The position numbers were made by a program, and so were the translations under genes. Below, piece by piece: positions 8,319 through 17,307 of a DNA stretch of 64,000 nt. The notes below the pieces were generated by a model that worked only from the letters and a program-made list of their open reading frames with translations, searched no databases and was not told the origin of the DNA. This DNA is from Glycomyces harbinensis (lineage in GTDB: Bacteria; Actinomycetota; Actinomycetes; Mycobacteriales; Micromonosporaceae), in assembly GCF_900101745.1 (NCBI RefSeq), contig NZ_FNAD01000014.1:104489-168488 (forward strand), given 5' to 3'. Every line of letters begins with the position of its first letter. Within the stretch, counting starts at the first letter, position 1.

Positions 8319-11300
8319 ATGACGTCACCACACGGACCCGGCCGGCCGCACCTCTCGCGCCGCGGACTGCTCCAGACGGGAGCCATGACGGCGGGCGCGA
8401 TCGCGTTCGCCGCGGCCGCATCCCCATGGGCGGCAACGGGAACCGCGCAAGCCCAAGAGGGCGCGGCGGACGACGGGCAGCTGTGGCTGCGCTATCGGCA
8501 GGTCACCGATCCGGACCGCCTCGACCGCTACCGCGACGCCTTCCAACGCGTCGCCGTGTTCGGGAGCGACCGGCTCCTCGACAACGCCGAAGCCGAAGCG
8601 CGCCGGGCCGTCACCGGCCTCACGGGCGTCGAGCCGGCCGCCGGCTGGTCGGGCGAGACCGGCACGCTCGTGATCGGGACGATCGACGCGTCCCCGCACG
8701 TGCGGCAGGCGGTGAGCGCCGCCGACGCCGACGGCCTCGGCACCGAGGGCTTCGCGATCCGGGTGCAGCGCTCGGGCCGGGGCGTCAAGCGCGTCGTCGT
8801 GGCCGCGAACGCCCCGGCGGGGGTCCTCTACGGCGTGTTCCACCTGATCCGCCTGCTGCAGAACGGCACCGAACCGGAAGACCTCGACGCCACCGAGGTG
8901 CCGAGCACCGAGCTGCGGATGCTGAACCACTGGGACAACCTCGACGGGTCGATCGAGCGCGGCTACGCGGGCCGGTCGATCTTCGCGTGGGACGCGCTGC
9001 CCGAGGTCACCGAGCGCATGCGCGACTACGCGCGCACCACCGCCTCGATCGGCGTCAACGCCTCCGTGCTCAACAACGTCAACGCGGACGCGGCGTTCAT
9101 CGACACCGCGATGCTCCCGAAGCTCGCCGGACTGTGCGACATGCTCGCGTCCTGGGGGATCAGTCCCTGGCTCTCGGTCAACTACGCCAGCCCGATCCTC
9201 CTCACCGAGGACTCGGACGACCCGATCACCACCGCCGACCCCGAGGACCCGCGGGTCCAGCAGTGGTGGCAGGGCAAGATCGCCGAGATCAAGGAAGCCC
9301 TCCCCGACCTCGGGGGCTTCCTGGTCAAGGCCAACTCCGAGGGCCGGCCCGGCCCGCTCGACTACGGCCGCACGCACGCGGACGGCGCCAACATGCTCGC
9401 GCGCGCGATCGCGCCGGACCTGATCGTCTGGCGCTCCTTCGTCCACGAGGACTTCGGCGACTGGGCGGAGTACCAGCACCGGGTCTTCGCGCCGCTCGAC
9501 GGCGAGTTCGACGACAACGTCATCGTGCAGACCAAGTACGGCCCGATCGACTTCCAAGTGCGCGAACCGGTCCACCCGCTCTTCGGCGCGCTCCAGAACA
9601 CGAACCAGATGGTCGAACTCCAGATCACCCAGGAGTACACGGGCCAGGCCGGGCACGCCGTGTTCCTCGCTCCCATGTGGCGCGAGGTTCTCGACTTCAC
9701 CACCGGCGGACCGGGAACCGGGCCCACCGTCGCCGAGATCACGGCCGCCGAGCGCGCCGGCCTCGCCGGCGTCAGCAACTTCGGCGACGCCGACGACTGG
9801 ACCGGCTACCTGCTCGGCGCCGCGAACAGCTACGCCTTCGGACGGCTCTGCTGGTCGACCGGCGCCGAGCCCGCCGACCTCGCCGCCGAGTGGATCCGGA
9901 TGACCTTCGGCCTCGGCCCCGACGAGGTCGACACGGTCGCGGGCATCCTGCTGGACTCGTGGCGGACCTATGAGGACTACACCTCCCCGCTCGGCATGGG
10001 CTACTTGAGCAATCCCGGCGGATCGCACTTCGACCCCGACCCGGTCGGCACGATCACCCAGTCCCACCACAGCAACGGCTCGGGCACCGGCTTCGACCGC
10101 ACCACGGCCACCGGCAGCGGCTTCACCGGCCTCTACCCCGAGGCCTGGACGGAGGTCTACGAGCACCTCGACACCGTCCCGGACGAGCTGCTGCTGTTCA
10201 TGCACTGGGTCCCGTACGACCACCGCCTCACCTCGGGGTCCACCGTGATCCAGCACCTCTACGACACGCACTTCGCAGGCGTGGAACGGGTCCGCGAATT
10301 CGCGGAGGCCTGGCAGACCCTCGCGGGAGACGTCGACGAGGAGCGCCACGCCGAAGTCGCCGCGGCCTTCGCCGCTCAGATCGGCCACGCCACGACCTGG
10401 CGCGACGCGATCGTCTCGTTCTTCTTCGACCTCGGCCGCGTGCTCGACGACCACCGCTCGTGGACGCAGGTCGCGGTGCCGGGCGAACGGGTCCTCATCG
10501 GCGGCTGGGCCAACCGCGTCGCCGTCGACCTCACCAACGCGAGCGCCGAAGACAAGGAGATCACCGCCGGACTCGTTCCCGCCGAAGGCCACTGGGGCGC
10601 CGCAGCCACCGTCGCGGTCGCCGCGCGCGAGACCGCGACGGCGCTCATCCCGGTGGAACCGCCCCTGAACGGCTGGGAGGGCCCGGCCGACATCGAACTG
10701 GAACCGGACGGGACCGCCCTCGGGAACCGGGGCGTGCGCTTCCTCGTCGCCCCCGCCGGACAGCGCTGCCACCTGGCACTGGACGCCGGCACCGACGGTT
10801 CGCCGGTGCAGCCCGGATACCGCCCGCTCACCCCTGGCACGTCCTGGTCGCAGGAACGGGGCTACGGCTGGGTCTCGGGCCCGACCCCCAACGGGCGCGA
10901 CCGCAACCTCCTCGAACCGCTCACCGCCGACCTGGTCGGCCACGCGAACGCCTGCACCCTGCGCATCGCCGTCCCCGCAGGACGGCACACCGCCCGGCTG
11001 CTCGTCGGCGACCGCGGCGCCCGATGCCGGCCGTTCACCATCGCGCTCAACGGCACCGAGGTCGCCCGCACGCCCGAACTCGCCTCCGGGTCCTTCGCCT
11101 GGGTCGACGTGGAACTCGACGGCGGCGACGCCTTCGCGGACCTGGAACTGGACGGCATCGACGACTGGTGGAAGCTGGCCGCGCTCGTCATCCCCGACCC
11201 GGACGCGCCGATGCCGCCCGTGCGGGTCCACGCGGCGAGCGCCGAACCGGTCTGGTGGACGGGCGGCACGCACGAGGTCGCCCTCACCGTCGCGAACGAC

Positions 11301-11981
11301 GGCGACGCCGCCGACGTCACGGTCGCGGTGACCGTCCCCGAAGGCTGGGAGAGCGACCCGGTGACCGTCACCCTCGCCGCCGGGTCCGAACAGGACGTGG
11401 CGGTGCCGGTGACCGCAGGACCGTCGCCGAGCATCGAGCGCCTCGCGGTCGCCGTGCACGCGAACGGCGTCGAGATCGAGACCGGCAGGCTCGTGGAGGT
11501 CGTGACCGCGCCCGATCCGGCCCGTGCCGCGCTCGCCCTCGACGCCGGGCCCGACGCGGAGTCCGTGCTCCCCGGATACCGGGCGCTCACCCCGGAGAGC
11601 GAGTGGGACGCCGAAGCCGGCTACGGCTGGAGCGGGGAGCGGCCCGGCGCGCGGGACCGGCGCAACACCGACGTGCTGCGCCGCGACCTCGTCGTCGCGA
11701 CGAGCGAACGCACTCTCGACGTCGCGATTCCGGCAGGCGCGCAACGCGTCTGGATCCTCACCGGCGACCCCCTCACCGACTCGGCGGTCACCGTCGTGTC
11801 GGAGGGCGGGACCGAGCTGGGCCGCTCGGGCCCGGCGACGCTGCCGGCGCGGGCGATGACCTGGTTCTCGTTCGCGGTCGACGGCGGCGCTAGCGGCCGC
11901 ACCGCGTCCCTGTCGCTCACCGGGAGCGGCCTCAACAAGATGTGGCGGATCGCCGCGCTCGCCGTCGTCGATCCGCAGTGA
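8319..11981 (+). CDS. aguA: Exported GH67 alpha-glucuronidase with duplicated C-terminal modules
   Basis: 1220-residue protein with a Tat-type leader (SRRGLLQTG at residues 13-21, then an Ala-rich segment to about 46). Residues about 50-720 match GH67 alpha-glucuronidases, including the hallmark LNHWDNLDGSIERGYAGRSI. By spacing against characterised GH67 enzymes the catalytic residues are Glu341 (NSEGRPGP), Asp411 (KYGPIDFQ) and Glu439 (QITQEY). These enzymes remove (4-O-methyl)glucuronate from the ends of xylo-oligosaccharides. Normal family length is about 700; here some 500 extra residues follow: a module at about 816-965, an Ig-like NEW3-type domain (about 975-1065), and a second copy of the first module (about 1070-1220), the two copies sharing LALDAG..., PGYR-LTP and GYGW. 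Export is unusual, as many bacterial GH67 enzymes are cytoplasmic. Confidence 0.93.
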   Translation: MTSPHGPGRPHLSRRGLLQTGAMTAGAIAFAAAASPWAATGTAQAQEGAADDGQLWLRYRQVTDPDRLDRYRDAFQRVAVFGSDRLLDNAEAEARRAVTGLTGVEPAAGWSGETGTLVIGTIDASPHVRQAVSAADADGLGTEGFAIRVQRSGRGVKRVVVAANAPAGVLYGVFHLIRLLQNGTEPEDLDATEVPSTELRMLNHWDNLDGSIERGYAGRSIFAWDALPEVTERMRDYARTTASIGVNASVLNNVNADAAFIDTAMLPKLAGLCDMLASWGISPWLSVNYASPILLTEDSDDPITTADPEDPRVQQWWQGKIAEIKEALPDLGGFLVKANSEGRPGPLDYGRTHADGANMLARAIAPDLIVWRSFVHEDFGDWAEYQHRVFAPLDGEFDDNVIVQTKYGPIDFQVREPVHPLFGALQNTNQMVELQITQEYTGQAGHAVFLAPMWREVLDFTTGGPGTGPTVAEITAAERAGLAGVSNFGDADDWTGYLLGAANSYAFGRLCWSTGAEPADLAAEWIRMTFGLGPDEVDTVAGILLDSWRTYEDYTSPLGMGYLSNPGGSHFDPDPVGTITQSHHSNGSGTGFDRTTATGSGFTGLYPEAWTEVYEHLDTVPDELLLFMHWVPYDHRLTSGSTVIQHLYDTHFAGVERVREFAEAWQTLAGDVDEERHAEVAAAFAAQIGHATTWRDAIVSFFFDLGRVLDDHRSWTQVAVPGERVLIGGWANRVAVDLTNASAEDKEITAGLVPAEGHWGAAATVAVAARETATALIPVEPPLNGWEGPADIELEPDGTALGNRGVRFLVAPAGQRCHLALDAGTDGSPVQPGYRPLTPGTSWSQERGYGWVSGPTPNGRDRNLLEPLTADLVGHANACTLRIAVPAGRHTARLLVGDRGARCRPFTIALNGTEVARTPELASGSFAWVDVELDGGDAFADLELDGIDDWWKLAALVIPDPDAPMPPVRVHAASAEPVWWTGGTHEVALTVANDGDAADVTVAVTVPEGWESDPVTVTLAAGSEQDVAVPVTAGPSPSIERLAVAVHANGVEIETGRLVEVVTAPDPARAALALDAGPDAESVLPGYRALTPESEWDAEAGYGWSGERPGARDRRNTDVLRRDLVVATSERTLDVAIPAGAQRVWILTGDPLTDSAVTVVSEGGTELGRSGPATLPARAMTWFSFAVDGGASGRTASLSLTGSGLNKMWRIAALAVVDPQ

Positions 11982-12007
11982 GTTCAGCCGAAGAGAGGAA
12001 CACCCCC

Positions 12008-14263
12008 ATGCTGAGAAAGAAGCTGGCGGCCGTGACCGCGGCCGTCCTCGGTGTGCTCGCGATCGGACCCCCGGTCGCGGCCGACCCCGGCGACGAGCCG
12101 GGCACCTACGCGAACCACATCATGGACGACCTGGCGGACGCCTTCTCGGACCCGTCGATCATCCAGGGCAAGGACGGCTACTGGTACGCGTACGCGACCC
12201 AGACCAGCCTGCGCAAGGACAACCGCGGCGGGGAGTGGGACGACCAGTACTTCATGCCGATCATGCGGTCGGCGGACCTGGTCGACTGGGAGTACGTCGG
12301 CGAGGTCTTCAGCCGTGACAACCACCCGCATTGGCGCGACTTCGACAAGACCTACTACTGGGCGCCCGACGTGCGGTACATGAACGGCCGGTACTACCTC
12401 TACTACGCCGCCGCGGGCGGCGGCGGGCCGCGGAACCAGATCGGGCTCGCGACGGCGCCGACCCCGGCCGGCCCGTGGACCGACATCGGCCAGCCGGTGA
12501 TCGCCGAGGACGACGGCGCCAACCAGATCGACCCGGCCGTGTTCGTGGACGACGACGGCTCGAAGTACCTGTACTACGGCTCGTTCAAGAACGCGGGCGT
12601 GCGCGCGGTCGAGCTGAACGCCGAGGGCACCGCGCCCGTCGGCGAATCCGTGCAGGTCGTCGGCGCCCGCCAGGGCGAGGCGCCCTACGTGGTCGAACGG
12701 GAGGGCTGGTACTACCTGTTCTACTCCGGGCTCGGCTGCTGCGAGCGCGAGAAGGGCGGCTACCCCGTCTTCGTCGGCCGCTCCGAGAGCCCGCTGGGCC
12801 CGTTCACCGACGCCGAGGGCGACTCACTGACCGGGCTCTACCCCGGCGGCACGATCGTCAACTCCCCGAACGGGAACCGGTGGGTGGCCTCCGGCCACTC
12901 CGCGAACGTCGTCGACCACTCGGGCCAGGACTGGATCCTCGTCAACGGCTTCGACCGCTTCGAGGAGGACCTGACCTGGGGCGGGCGGCCCACCCTGATG
13001 GACCGCCTCGACTGGGTCGACGGCTGGCCGACGGTCAACGCCGGGGCCTGGTCCAGCGACGGTCCGCAGACGGCGCCGGTCGGGACCTGGGACGCCGGCA
13101 GCCGGTTCGAGGACGGGCTGGCCGGGTTCGACACCGCCGGGCCCGGACGCTGGAAGACCGGCGAGGACGACCTGTCCGGAGGCTACGCGCGCAGTGCCGC
13201 GAACTCGCCGAACCCGTCGTTCCTGCTCCCCGAAGCGCCGCTTTCGGGCGACGTCCGGCTGGAGTCGGACGTGCGGGTGACCGACGACCGCGGCCGAGCG
13301 GGACTCGTACTGGCCTACCAGGACTCACGCAACAACGCGGTCGCCTGGATCGACGCCGACGGGCTGCTCAGCGTGGAGGTGAAACGCCACGGCCGGGTCA
13401 CCGACCGCGTGCAGGCGCAGGTCCACGACGGCGCCGACCCGTCCACCTGGCACGCGCTGACCGCGGAGATCGCCTCCGGTACCGCGCACGTCGAACTCAG
13501 CGCCGCGCTGCTGGGGATGCCGCTCGCCGAGGTCGACGTCGCAGTGCCGGACGACTGGGCCCGCGGGGGCGCGGCGTCCACGCGCGGCGCCGCCGAGATC
13601 GACAACCTCGGCGCGACCGCGCTGTACGAGCCGGTCACCGAGCGCGTCGCCGACCCCGAGGTCGGCGACCTCATCGCCGATTACAGCGAGGAGTTCGACG
13701 ACGCCGAACTCGCCGGCTGGGACTGGTTCGGCGCGGCCGACGGGCAGGTCGAGGACGGCTCCTACGTCTGGCCGACCCAGGACGCGGACCTCAGCGGCAA
13801 GGGCACCATGGCGTCGGCGCTCCTGCGCGACGCGCCCGAAGGGACCTACACCGTCGAGACCAAGCTCCACCTGCCGATCTCCGAGGACCCGGCGGTCGAC
13901 GAATCCCAACGGCCGCAAGCGGGCCTCGTCGCGTTCCAGAGCCCGGAGGACTCGATCCACCTCGCGCCGGTGCGCAACGGCCCCTCCGGCCAGGTCCTGC
14001 TGTGGATCGGCCGCGACCGCATCCCGTGGCCCGAGATGCAGGTCGGCACGGCGGCCGACGAGATGTGGCTGCGGCTGCGGCACACCGTTGACCCGGACAC
14101 CGGCGAGCACCTGTTCCAGGCCGCCACGAGCCGGGACGGCGAGCACTACGTCTGGGGCGGCGTCTGGCAGCTGCCCGAAGGGGTCGACCCGCAGATCGGG
14201 CTGGTCTCGATGGCGGGCGAGGGCCTGACGGCCACGTTCGAGTACGTGCGCTTCTACGAGTGA
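12008..14263 (+). CDS. Secreted GH43 arabinan/xylan-active glycosidase with C-terminal concanavalin-like domains
   Basis: 751-residue protein with a signal peptide (MLRKKLAAVTAAVLGVLAIG, cleavage near residue 25). Residues about 40-340 form the five-bladed GH43 propeller; the catalytic triad is visible as Asp48 (FSDPSII), Asp175 (QIDPAVF) and Glu224 (GEAPYVV). Two later beta-sandwich segments (about 360-540 and 560-750) resemble concanavalin-like domains that follow the propeller in many GH43 proteins. It should release arabinose or xylose from hemicellulose outside the cell. The start at 12008 was preferred over upstream codons because it has a GAGAGGAA-type ribosome site and begins the signal peptide. 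The gene starts 26 bases after the GH67 stop, so the two are probably co-transcribed. Confidence 0.92.
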   Translation: MLRKKLAAVTAAVLGVLAIGPPVAADPGDEPGTYANHIMDDLADAFSDPSIIQGKDGYWYAYATQTSLRKDNRGGEWDDQYFMPIMRSADLVDWEYVGEVFSRDNHPHWRDFDKTYYWAPDVRYMNGRYYLYYAAAGGGGPRNQIGLATAPTPAGPWTDIGQPVIAEDDGANQIDPAVFVDDDGSKYLYYGSFKNAGVRAVELNAEGTAPVGESVQVVGARQGEAPYVVEREGWYYLFYSGLGCCEREKGGYPVFVGRSESPLGPFTDAEGDSLTGLYPGGTIVNSPNGNRWVASGHSANVVDHSGQDWILVNGFDRFEEDLTWGGRPTLMDRLDWVDGWPTVNAGAWSSDGPQTAPVGTWDAGSRFEDGLAGFDTAGPGRWKTGEDDLSGGYARSAANSPNPSFLLPEAPLSGDVRLESDVRVTDDRGRAGLVLAYQDSRNNAVAWIDADGLLSVEVKRHGRVTDRVQAQVHDGADPSTWHALTAEIASGTAHVELSAALLGMPLAEVDVAVPDDWARGGAASTRGAAEIDNLGATALYEPVTERVADPEVGDLIADYSEEFDDAELAGWDWFGAADGQVEDGSYVWPTQDADLSGKGTMASALLRDAPEGTYTVETKLHLPISEDPAVDESQRPQAGLVAFQSPEDSIHLAPVRNGPSGQVLLWIGRDRIPWPEMQVGTAADEMWLRLRHTVDPDTGEHLFQAATSRDGEHYVWGGVWQLPEGVDPQIGLVSMAGEGLTATFEYVRFYE

Positions 14264-14269
14264 GACGAC

Positions 14270-14309
14270 GTCGGGGGCGGGCGGAGCGCAGGCTCCTCCC
14301 GCCCCCGAC
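14270..14309 (+). terminator. Terminator hairpin after GH43 gene
   Basis: Stem 14270-14287 pairs with 14292-14309 (18 bp, one mismatch) around a GCAG loop, seven bases after the GH43 stop. GC-rich with no T-run, typical of actinobacterial terminators. It separates the GH67-GH43 unit from the following importer operon. Confidence 0.8.
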
Positions 14310-14318
14310 GCGTCCCCT

Positions 14319-14331
14319 CCGAAAGTTTCGG
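14319..14331. promoter_or_regulatory. Upstream CGAAAGTTTCG operator
   Basis: CCGAAAGTTTCGG, a perfect six-base inverted repeat around one G. The same element recurs at 14463-14475. CGAAA-N-TTTCG palindromes are known in front of streptomycete xylan-degradation genes, which fits the genes here. This copy lies about 80 bp upstream of the -35 box, so DNA looping with the downstream copy is possible. Confidence 0.72.
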
Positions 14332-14411
14332 CCTCACATTCGGCCTTGCCCGAATTGCGCGCAACCTCCCTGGTCACATCGCCCGCCGTGGGAATCGCAT
14401 TCAGAGATTTA

Positions 14412-14440
14412 TTGACATCCCCGTCTGGCGTAACTAAGCT
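14412..14440 (+). promoter_or_regulatory. Strong promoter of second sugar-import operon
   Basis: Consensus -35 TTGACA (14412-14417), 17-bp spacer, -10 TAAGCT (14435-14440). The surrounding AT-rich stretch stands out from the GC-rich background. Transcription would start near 14447, leaving a leader of about 105 bases that contains the second operator copy (14463-14475). Confidence 0.75.
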
Positions 14441-14462
14441 CTGGAAATTATCGGTAATGATC

Positions 14463-14475
14463 CCGAAAGTTTCGA
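14463..14475. promoter_or_regulatory. Downstream CGAAAGTTTCG operator
   Basis: CCGAAAGTTTCGA, matching the palindrome at 14319-14331 in 12 of 13 positions. It lies just downstream of the predicted transcription start of the operon at 14552, where a bound repressor would block initiation or elongation. No regulator gene lies beside it. Confidence 0.75.
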
Positions 14476-14551
14476 CCGGCCGGTCGGTGTGATCGTGCGC
14501 CTCAACAACGCCCGATCCGGCCGAACCAGGCCATCTCAAGGAGGAGAACCC

Positions 14552-16231
14552 ATGGCAAGTGTGTTCGAGCGGACGCCCATGCGAGCGACGCGTCGCGGAG
14601 TCATCGGCATGTCGATCGCGGCGTCCAGCGCCCTCGCGCTCGCGGCGTGCAGCGACGACGGCGGCGAGGAGGTGGACATCGACGCGCAGTCGAAGGGCGC
14701 GATGGAGGACTTCTCGGCCGACATGCAGTTCACCGCGAGCGAGGCGTTCACCCTGCCGGTGCTGTGGACGGAATGGCCCGACCTTCCGATCACCGACTCC
14801 TGGCAGTTCTTCACCGAGATCGAGAAGCGCACGAAGGTGAAGATGGAGGTCACCACGATTCCCTTCAGCGACGCGGTGGAGAAGCGCAGCCTCCTGCTCA
14901 GCGCGGGCGACGCCCCCACGGTCATCCCGCTGGTCTACACGGGCGAAGAGGACTCGTTCGTCTCCTCGGGCGCGATCCTCCCGATCAGCGACTACGTCGA
15001 GCACATGCCGCACTTCCAGAAGTACGTGGAGGAGTGGGACCTCTCGGGCATGATCGACCTCCTGAAGCAGGCCGACGGCAAGTACTACATGCTGCCCGGC
15101 CTCCAGGAGGTGTCGGTCCCCGTCTTCACGCTGGTCATCCGCAAGGACGTCTTCGAGACCGTCGGCGGCGGCATCCCCGAGACCTGGGACGAGATGCGCG
15201 AAGCCCTCGTCAAGATCAAGGCCGAGTACCCCGACTCCATGCCCCTCGCCGACGGCTTCGAGGCCTGGTCGCTGCTCAACTACGCCGCCCACGCCTTCGG
15301 CGCGCAGGCCGGCTGGGGCTTCGGCGACGGCATGATGGACGACGGCTCCGGCAAGCTCCAGTACACCGCGGTGTCCGAGGGCTACAAGCAGATGGTCGAG
15401 TACTTCCGCGGCCTCGTGGCCGACGGCCTCCTCGACACCGAGTCCCTCACCGCCGCGAACGACGGCAGCGGCGGCGGCAGCGTCGCGGAGAAGTTCGCCA
15501 ACGAGCTGGTCTTCGCCGCGTCCGGCTCCAGCGGCACGGCGATCGAGTTCGCGCAGGCCCTGAACGAGACGGTCGGCGAGGGCAACTACGAGGTCCTCCA
15601 GATCGCCCCGCCCGGCGGCCCGGCCGGCCAGGTGTGCGAGCCGCGCAACTTCTGGAACGGCTTCATGCTCAACGCCGAGATCGCGGAGTCCGAGAACTTC
15701 CTCGCCACCCTCCAGTTCCTCGACTGGCTCTACTACAACCCCGAAGCGCGCGAACTGATCCGCTGGGGCATCCTCGACGAGACCTACACCAAGGACGCCG
15801 ACGGCAAGATCACCCTCAAGCCGGAGTACTCCCTCAACGCCTACAACATCAACCCCGGCGCGGCGACGGACATCCAGGCGGACCTCGGCTGGTCGAACTC
15901 CGTGTTCGCCGACTCCACCGAGTCGCGCGCGCTCAAGGAGTCCTACAACACGCCGACGTTCGTCGAGTACGTCGACTCCGTGCTCGCCTCGCGCACCCCG
16001 CGCGACCCCAACCCGCCCGCCCCCCTCGAAGAGATGGAACTCGAGCAGGCCTCGCTCCTTGCCACGCCCATCAAGGACACCGTCGACACGAACACGCTGC
16101 GGTTCATCATGGGCGACCGCGACATCGCCGAATGGGACGACTACGTCGCCGAGCTCGAGGCGCAGGGCCTCCAGCAGTACGTCGACCTCATCAACACCGC
16201 CCGCGACCGATTCGAGGAGGAGAACTCCTGA
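14552..16231 (+). CDS. ABC oligosaccharide importer, solute-binding lipoprotein (LipO type)
   Basis: 559-residue extracellular binding protein, longer than the common 430-residue sugar binders and of the class that pairs with LplB/YtcP permeases. The leader has a twin-arginine pair (RATRRGVIG) and a lipobox ending in Cys33 (LALAAC). The mature part opens with TLPVLWTEWPDLPITDSW. The start follows AAGGAGGAG at seven bases. Position in the cluster (behind GH67 and GH43, before GH3) suggests uptake of xylo- or aldouronic-type oligosaccharides. It is led by a consensus promoter and paired CGAAAGTTTCG operators. Confidence 0.9.
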   Translation: MASVFERTPMRATRRGVIGMSIAASSALALAACSDDGGEEVDIDAQSKGAMEDFSADMQFTASEAFTLPVLWTEWPDLPITDSWQFFTEIEKRTKVKMEVTTIPFSDAVEKRSLLLSAGDAPTVIPLVYTGEEDSFVSSGAILPISDYVEHMPHFQKYVEEWDLSGMIDLLKQADGKYYMLPGLQEVSVPVFTLVIRKDVFETVGGGIPETWDEMREALVKIKAEYPDSMPLADGFEAWSLLNYAAHAFGAQAGWGFGDGMMDDGSGKLQYTAVSEGYKQMVEYFRGLVADGLLDTESLTAANDGSGGGSVAEKFANELVFAASGSSGTAIEFAQALNETVGEGNYEVLQIAPPGGPAGQVCEPRNFWNGFMLNAEIAESENFLATLQFLDWLYYNPEARELIRWGILDETYTKDADGKITLKPEYSLNAYNINPGAATDIQADLGWSNSVFADSTESRALKESYNTPTFVEYVDSVLASRTPRDPNPPAPLEEMELEQASLLATPIKDTVDTNTLRFIMGDRDIAEWDDYVAELEAQGLQQYVDLINTARDRFEEENS

Positions 16232-16238
16232 TCCGCCT

Positions 16239-16258
16239 GTCGGGGCGGCCGCCCCGAC
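16239..16258 (+). terminator. Intra-operon palindrome after binding-protein gene
   Basis: Perfect 20-bp palindrome of GTCGGGGC arms around GGCC, seven bases after the binding-protein stop and 20 before the permease start. Same placement as the hairpin at 5699-5724; probably limits 3' decay or read-through so that binding protein exceeds permease. Confidence 0.65.
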
Positions 16259-16278
16259 GCGGACGGGAGGAGCACACG

Positions 16279-17307
16279 ATGCCCCTCACACGAAACGAGC
16301 GGTCGCCCCGGTCGGTGACCCGCGGAGCGACCGGGGTCGCCGCACCCGGCGGCCTCACCGTGAGCGTCGACGGCGCGACGCCGCCCCCTCGGGGCCGCAA
16401 GCGGAAGCAGAGCTGGGGTGAGGCCTTCCGGCGCGACTGGCAGCTGTACAGCCTCGCCCTGCTGCCCCTGATCTTCTTCACGATCTTCAAGTACGGGCCC
16501 ATGATCGGGAACGTCATCGCGTTCCGGAAGTTCAGGCCCGGCGGGAGCATCTTCGGCGACGAATGGGTCGGCGTCCGCTACATCGAGATGTTCATCAACG
16601 ACCCGTCGTTCTGGCACGTCTTCGGCAACACCGCGATCCTGGGCGGCCTGACCCTCGTGGTCTGCTTCCCCCTCCCGATCGTGCTCGCGCTGCTGCTGAA
16701 CGAGGTGCGCAAGAAGCACTTCAAGAAGATCGTGCAGTCGATCTCCTACCTGCCGCACTTCCTCTCCATCGTCATCGTCGTCGGCATGCTCATGCAGCTG
16801 TTGTCGCTGCAGGGCACCGTCAACCAGGTCATCGGGGCGTTCGGCGGCGAGGGCATCCCGTTCCTCCAGCGGCCCGAGTGGTTCCGCGCCGTCTACGTCG
16901 GCTCCGAAGTGTGGCAGACGGTCGGCTGGGGGACCATCCTCTACCTGGCCGCGCTCACCACCGTCGACGACTCCCTCTACGAGGCGGCGCGGATCGACGG
17001 CGCCGGCCGGTGGCGCCAGACCTGGCACGTCACGCTCCCCGGCATCCGCCCGACGATGATGACGCTCCTGGTCCTCAACATCGGGACGTTCCTCAACGTC
17101 GGCTTCGAGAAGGTCCTCCTGCTCTACAACCCGCTGACGTACGAGACGGCCGACGTCATCTCGACGTACCTGTACCGGGTCGGCCTGGTGTCGAACAATC
17201 TCAGTTATGCGGCGGCGATCGGCCTGTTCCAGGCCGTGATCGGCCTCGTGATGGTGCTTTCCGCGAACCTGATCTCGCGGCGGATGGTGGGGACGAGCCT
17301 GTGGTGA
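16279..17307 (+). CDS. ABC oligosaccharide importer permease, LplB type
   Basis: 342-residue permease with an unusually long charged N-terminus (about 1-55) before the first helix (LYSLALLPLIFFTIFKYGPM). Six helices follow. The EAA loop is YEAARIDGAGRWRQTWHVTL, and the LplB signature FLNVGFEKVLLLYNPLTY is clear. The start has a GGGAGGAG site. The last codon overlaps the next gene's GTG (GTGA), coupling their translation. Works with the binding protein at 14552 and the permease at 17304; again no ATPase gene is nearby. Confidence 0.92.
   Translation: MPLTRNERSPRSVTRGATGVAAPGGLTVSVDGATPPPRGRKRKQSWGEAFRRDWQLYSLALLPLIFFTIFKYGPMIGNVIAFRKFRPGGSIFGDEWVGVRYIEMFINDPSFWHVFGNTAILGGLTLVVCFPLPIVLALLLNEVRKKHFKKIVQSISYLPHFLSIVIVVGMLMQLLSLQGTVNQVIGAFGGEGIPFLQRPEWFRAVYVGSEVWQTVGWGTILYLAALTTVDDSLYEAARIDGAGRWRQTWHVTLPGIRPTMMTLLVLNIGTFLNVGFEKVLLLYNPLTYETADVISTYLYRVGLVSNNLSYAAAIGLFQAVIGLVMVLSANLISRRMVGTSLW

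Noticed and set aside
8325..11744. Minus-strand open frame of 1139 codons
   Set aside because: Mirror of the GH67 gene; no family motif, no ribosome site.
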